NCBI GenBank assembly: GCA_902582155.1
Contig: CACHRI010000005.1
Coordinates: forward strand, 1-63,123
From: an uncultured Pelagibacteraceae bacterium
GTDB taxonomy: Bacteria > Pseudomonadota > Alphaproteobacteria > Pelagibacterales > Pelagibacteraceae
Direction of reading: 5' to 3'
Length of the DNA stretch: 63,123 bases
Shown piece by piece: positions 62,299-63,123 of this stretch; position 1 is the first letter of the stretch; every line of letters starts with the position of its first letter. Below the pieces are notes generated by a model. That model had not been told where the DNA came from. It ran no database searches and saw nothing but the letters and a program-made list of their open reading frames with translations. The position numbers were made by a program, and so were the translations under genes.

Positions 62299-62988
62299 TT
62301 AAAATTTATAGCCAAATGAAGCTTTCAACTGAGTAACATCTAAATCGGCTTCGATTTTGTTATTAGTTGTAACTCCTGATCTAGCAACGGATGATGTAAG
62401 AGAGACATCTTCGTAGTCAGTGTAAGATGCTTCTAATCTAGCAAATGAATTGCTACCTACATCAGATTGTATACCAACTCCAATTATGTATCCATTAAGT
62501 GTTTCATTTCCGTATTTAGATCCTGTGTCTAAGCTTTCAGTTGTATCTAAATCAACCTGGACTACTCCAGCCTTTACATATAACCCATCTGCAATATCGT
62601 ACGCAGCATAAAGTGTAATGTGTTGACTTAATTCAGCTTGAGCTTTCTGAGTTCTTGCTGTTGTAGTTTCTGTTGTAGTACTAGTTACAGATGTCTCTGT
62701 ATCTTTTCTCTGTTTTACAGAGCTACTTACATCAGCTGAAAAAGGAATATAGTCTAAACCAACTGTAATTCCAGTTCCCATAACATCACTCGCTTCAGCG
62801 AATATTGACGCTATTGGCGTAGTGTTAGTTACATCTGCAGATGTTTTCTCACCACCTTCAGTCTCAGTACCAGACGCTTCTATTTTAGCTATTGCTCCGC
62901 TAACACCCATGACATAATCAGCAAGCGCTAAGCTTGTACCAAATAATGTCACTAGCATTGCTAGAGTTAAAGCTTTTATATTTCTCAT
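62299..62988 (-). CDS. Outer-membrane beta-barrel protein
   Basis: A 229-residue protein from ATG 62988 with signal peptide (MRNIKALTLAMLVTLFGTSLALA). The mature part has alternating hydrophobic strands, is rich in Thr, Ser and Ala, has a variable central loop (VSSSVKQRKDTETSVTSTTT), and ends in phenylalanine (KASFGYKF), the usual signal for barrel insertion. Opa/OmpA-like small porin; ligand unknown. The 63012 start would put a short tail before the signal. Confidence 0.85.
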   Translation of the reverse strand: MRNIKALTLAMLVTLFGTSLALADYVMGVSGAIAKIEASGTETEGGEKTSADVTNTTPIASIFAEASDVMGTGITVGLDYIPFSADVSSSVKQRKDTETSVTSTTTETTTARTQKAQAELSQHITLYAAYDIADGLYVKAGVVQVDLDTTESLDTGSKYGNETLNGYIIGVGIQSDVGSNSFARLEASYTDYEDVSLTSSVARSGVTTNNKIEADLDVTQLKASFGYKF

Positions 62989-63123
62989 TTTTACTCCTAG
63001 TAAATTGTACAATTAACTAGTTATTCTTTATAAAATTAGTGCAAGGCTGTCTAGCCAAAACGTAATTTGAATTGATTAACTATTAAGAAAAAGTGTTTAA
63101 TTTATTGGGTTTTTGTGTTGTAA
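62989..63123. other. Gene-free end of window
   Basis: The 135 bases before the outer-membrane gene are AT-rich and hold no reading frame worth calling; they would contain its promoter. No repeat or RNA motif was seen. Confidence 0.4.

Noticed and set aside
1-63123. CRISPR arrays, insertion sequences, prophage genes, tRNA or rRNA genes
   Set aside because: Scanned intergenic gaps and repeats by eye; none had direct repeat arrays, transposase-like proteins, att-like repeats or tRNA T-arm motifs.

Overview
The window looks like a piece of a streamlined, AT-rich marine alphaproteobacterial genome, most probably SAR11 (Candidatus Pelagibacterales). The reasons are the low G+C, genes packed with gaps or overlaps of a few bases, very lysine/asparagine-rich proteins, a tandem glycine riboswitch in front of gcvT-H-P, an aprM-aprB-aprA set, two ammonium transporters, an AcuI-type acrylyl-CoA reductase, and no mobile elements, tRNAs, rRNAs or CRISPR arrays. 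The taxon is an inference from gene content; no marker gene settles it.

Region 1 (1-24.4 kb) is an organosulfonate catabolic block. It holds the end of a taurine/sulfonate-type ABC permease, a sulfolactate dehydrogenase-like protein (ComC family) and phosphate acetyltransferase. A minus-strand operon follows, with a TRAP transporter (dctP-dctQ-dctM), HpsN-like sulfopropanediol dehydrogenase and a zinc alcohol dehydrogenase. A divergent plus-strand operon carries a GMC flavoprotein, TerC, an SDR and an M23 peptidase. Next come sulfoacetaldehyde acetyltransferase (xsc) divergent from sulfolactate sulfo-lyase (suyA-suyB) with a HIT protein, a TauE/SafE-type sulfite exporter, and aprM-aprB-aprA for sulfite oxidation to APS. 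A small HxGH nucleotidyltransferase and a CADD/PqqC-like protein lie upstream of apr. Read together, C3 sulfonates such as DHPS and sulfolactate would give pyruvate plus sulfite (SuyAB), C2 sulfonates such as taurine or isethionate would pass through sulfoacetaldehyde to acetyl phosphate plus sulfite (Xsc, Pta), and sulfite would be exported or oxidised. No ATP sulfurylase is seen in the window.

Region 2 (24.5-41.8 kb) is mostly housekeeping: MFS permease, cystathionine beta-lyase, mnmA, cysQ, recX, rhodanese, two ammonium transporters, HU, rseP, LysR, acuI, folE and hisI. It also holds several very small genes: a 27-residue polybasic protein, DUF3553, and a 45-residue membrane protein. A G+C-rich, strongly structured gene-free stretch at about 27.86-28.03 kb is probably a noncoding RNA.

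Region 3 (41.8-53.9 kb) looks like a light/photo-oxidative stress island. It has a PhrB-like cryptochrome/photolyase, a DCC-family protein, DUF2256, an unusual photolyase FAD-domain protein, MsrA, TspO, two SDRs, DUF3833, a cyclopropane-fatty-acid-synthase-like methyltransferase, DUF1365 and an amine-oxidase-like flavoprotein.

Region 4 (53.9-63.1 kb) has the glycine cleavage operon gcvT-gcvH-gcvP behind its riboswitch, an EamA permease, a MATE exporter, a second TerC protein, a renalase-like flavoprotein and an outer-membrane beta-barrel protein.
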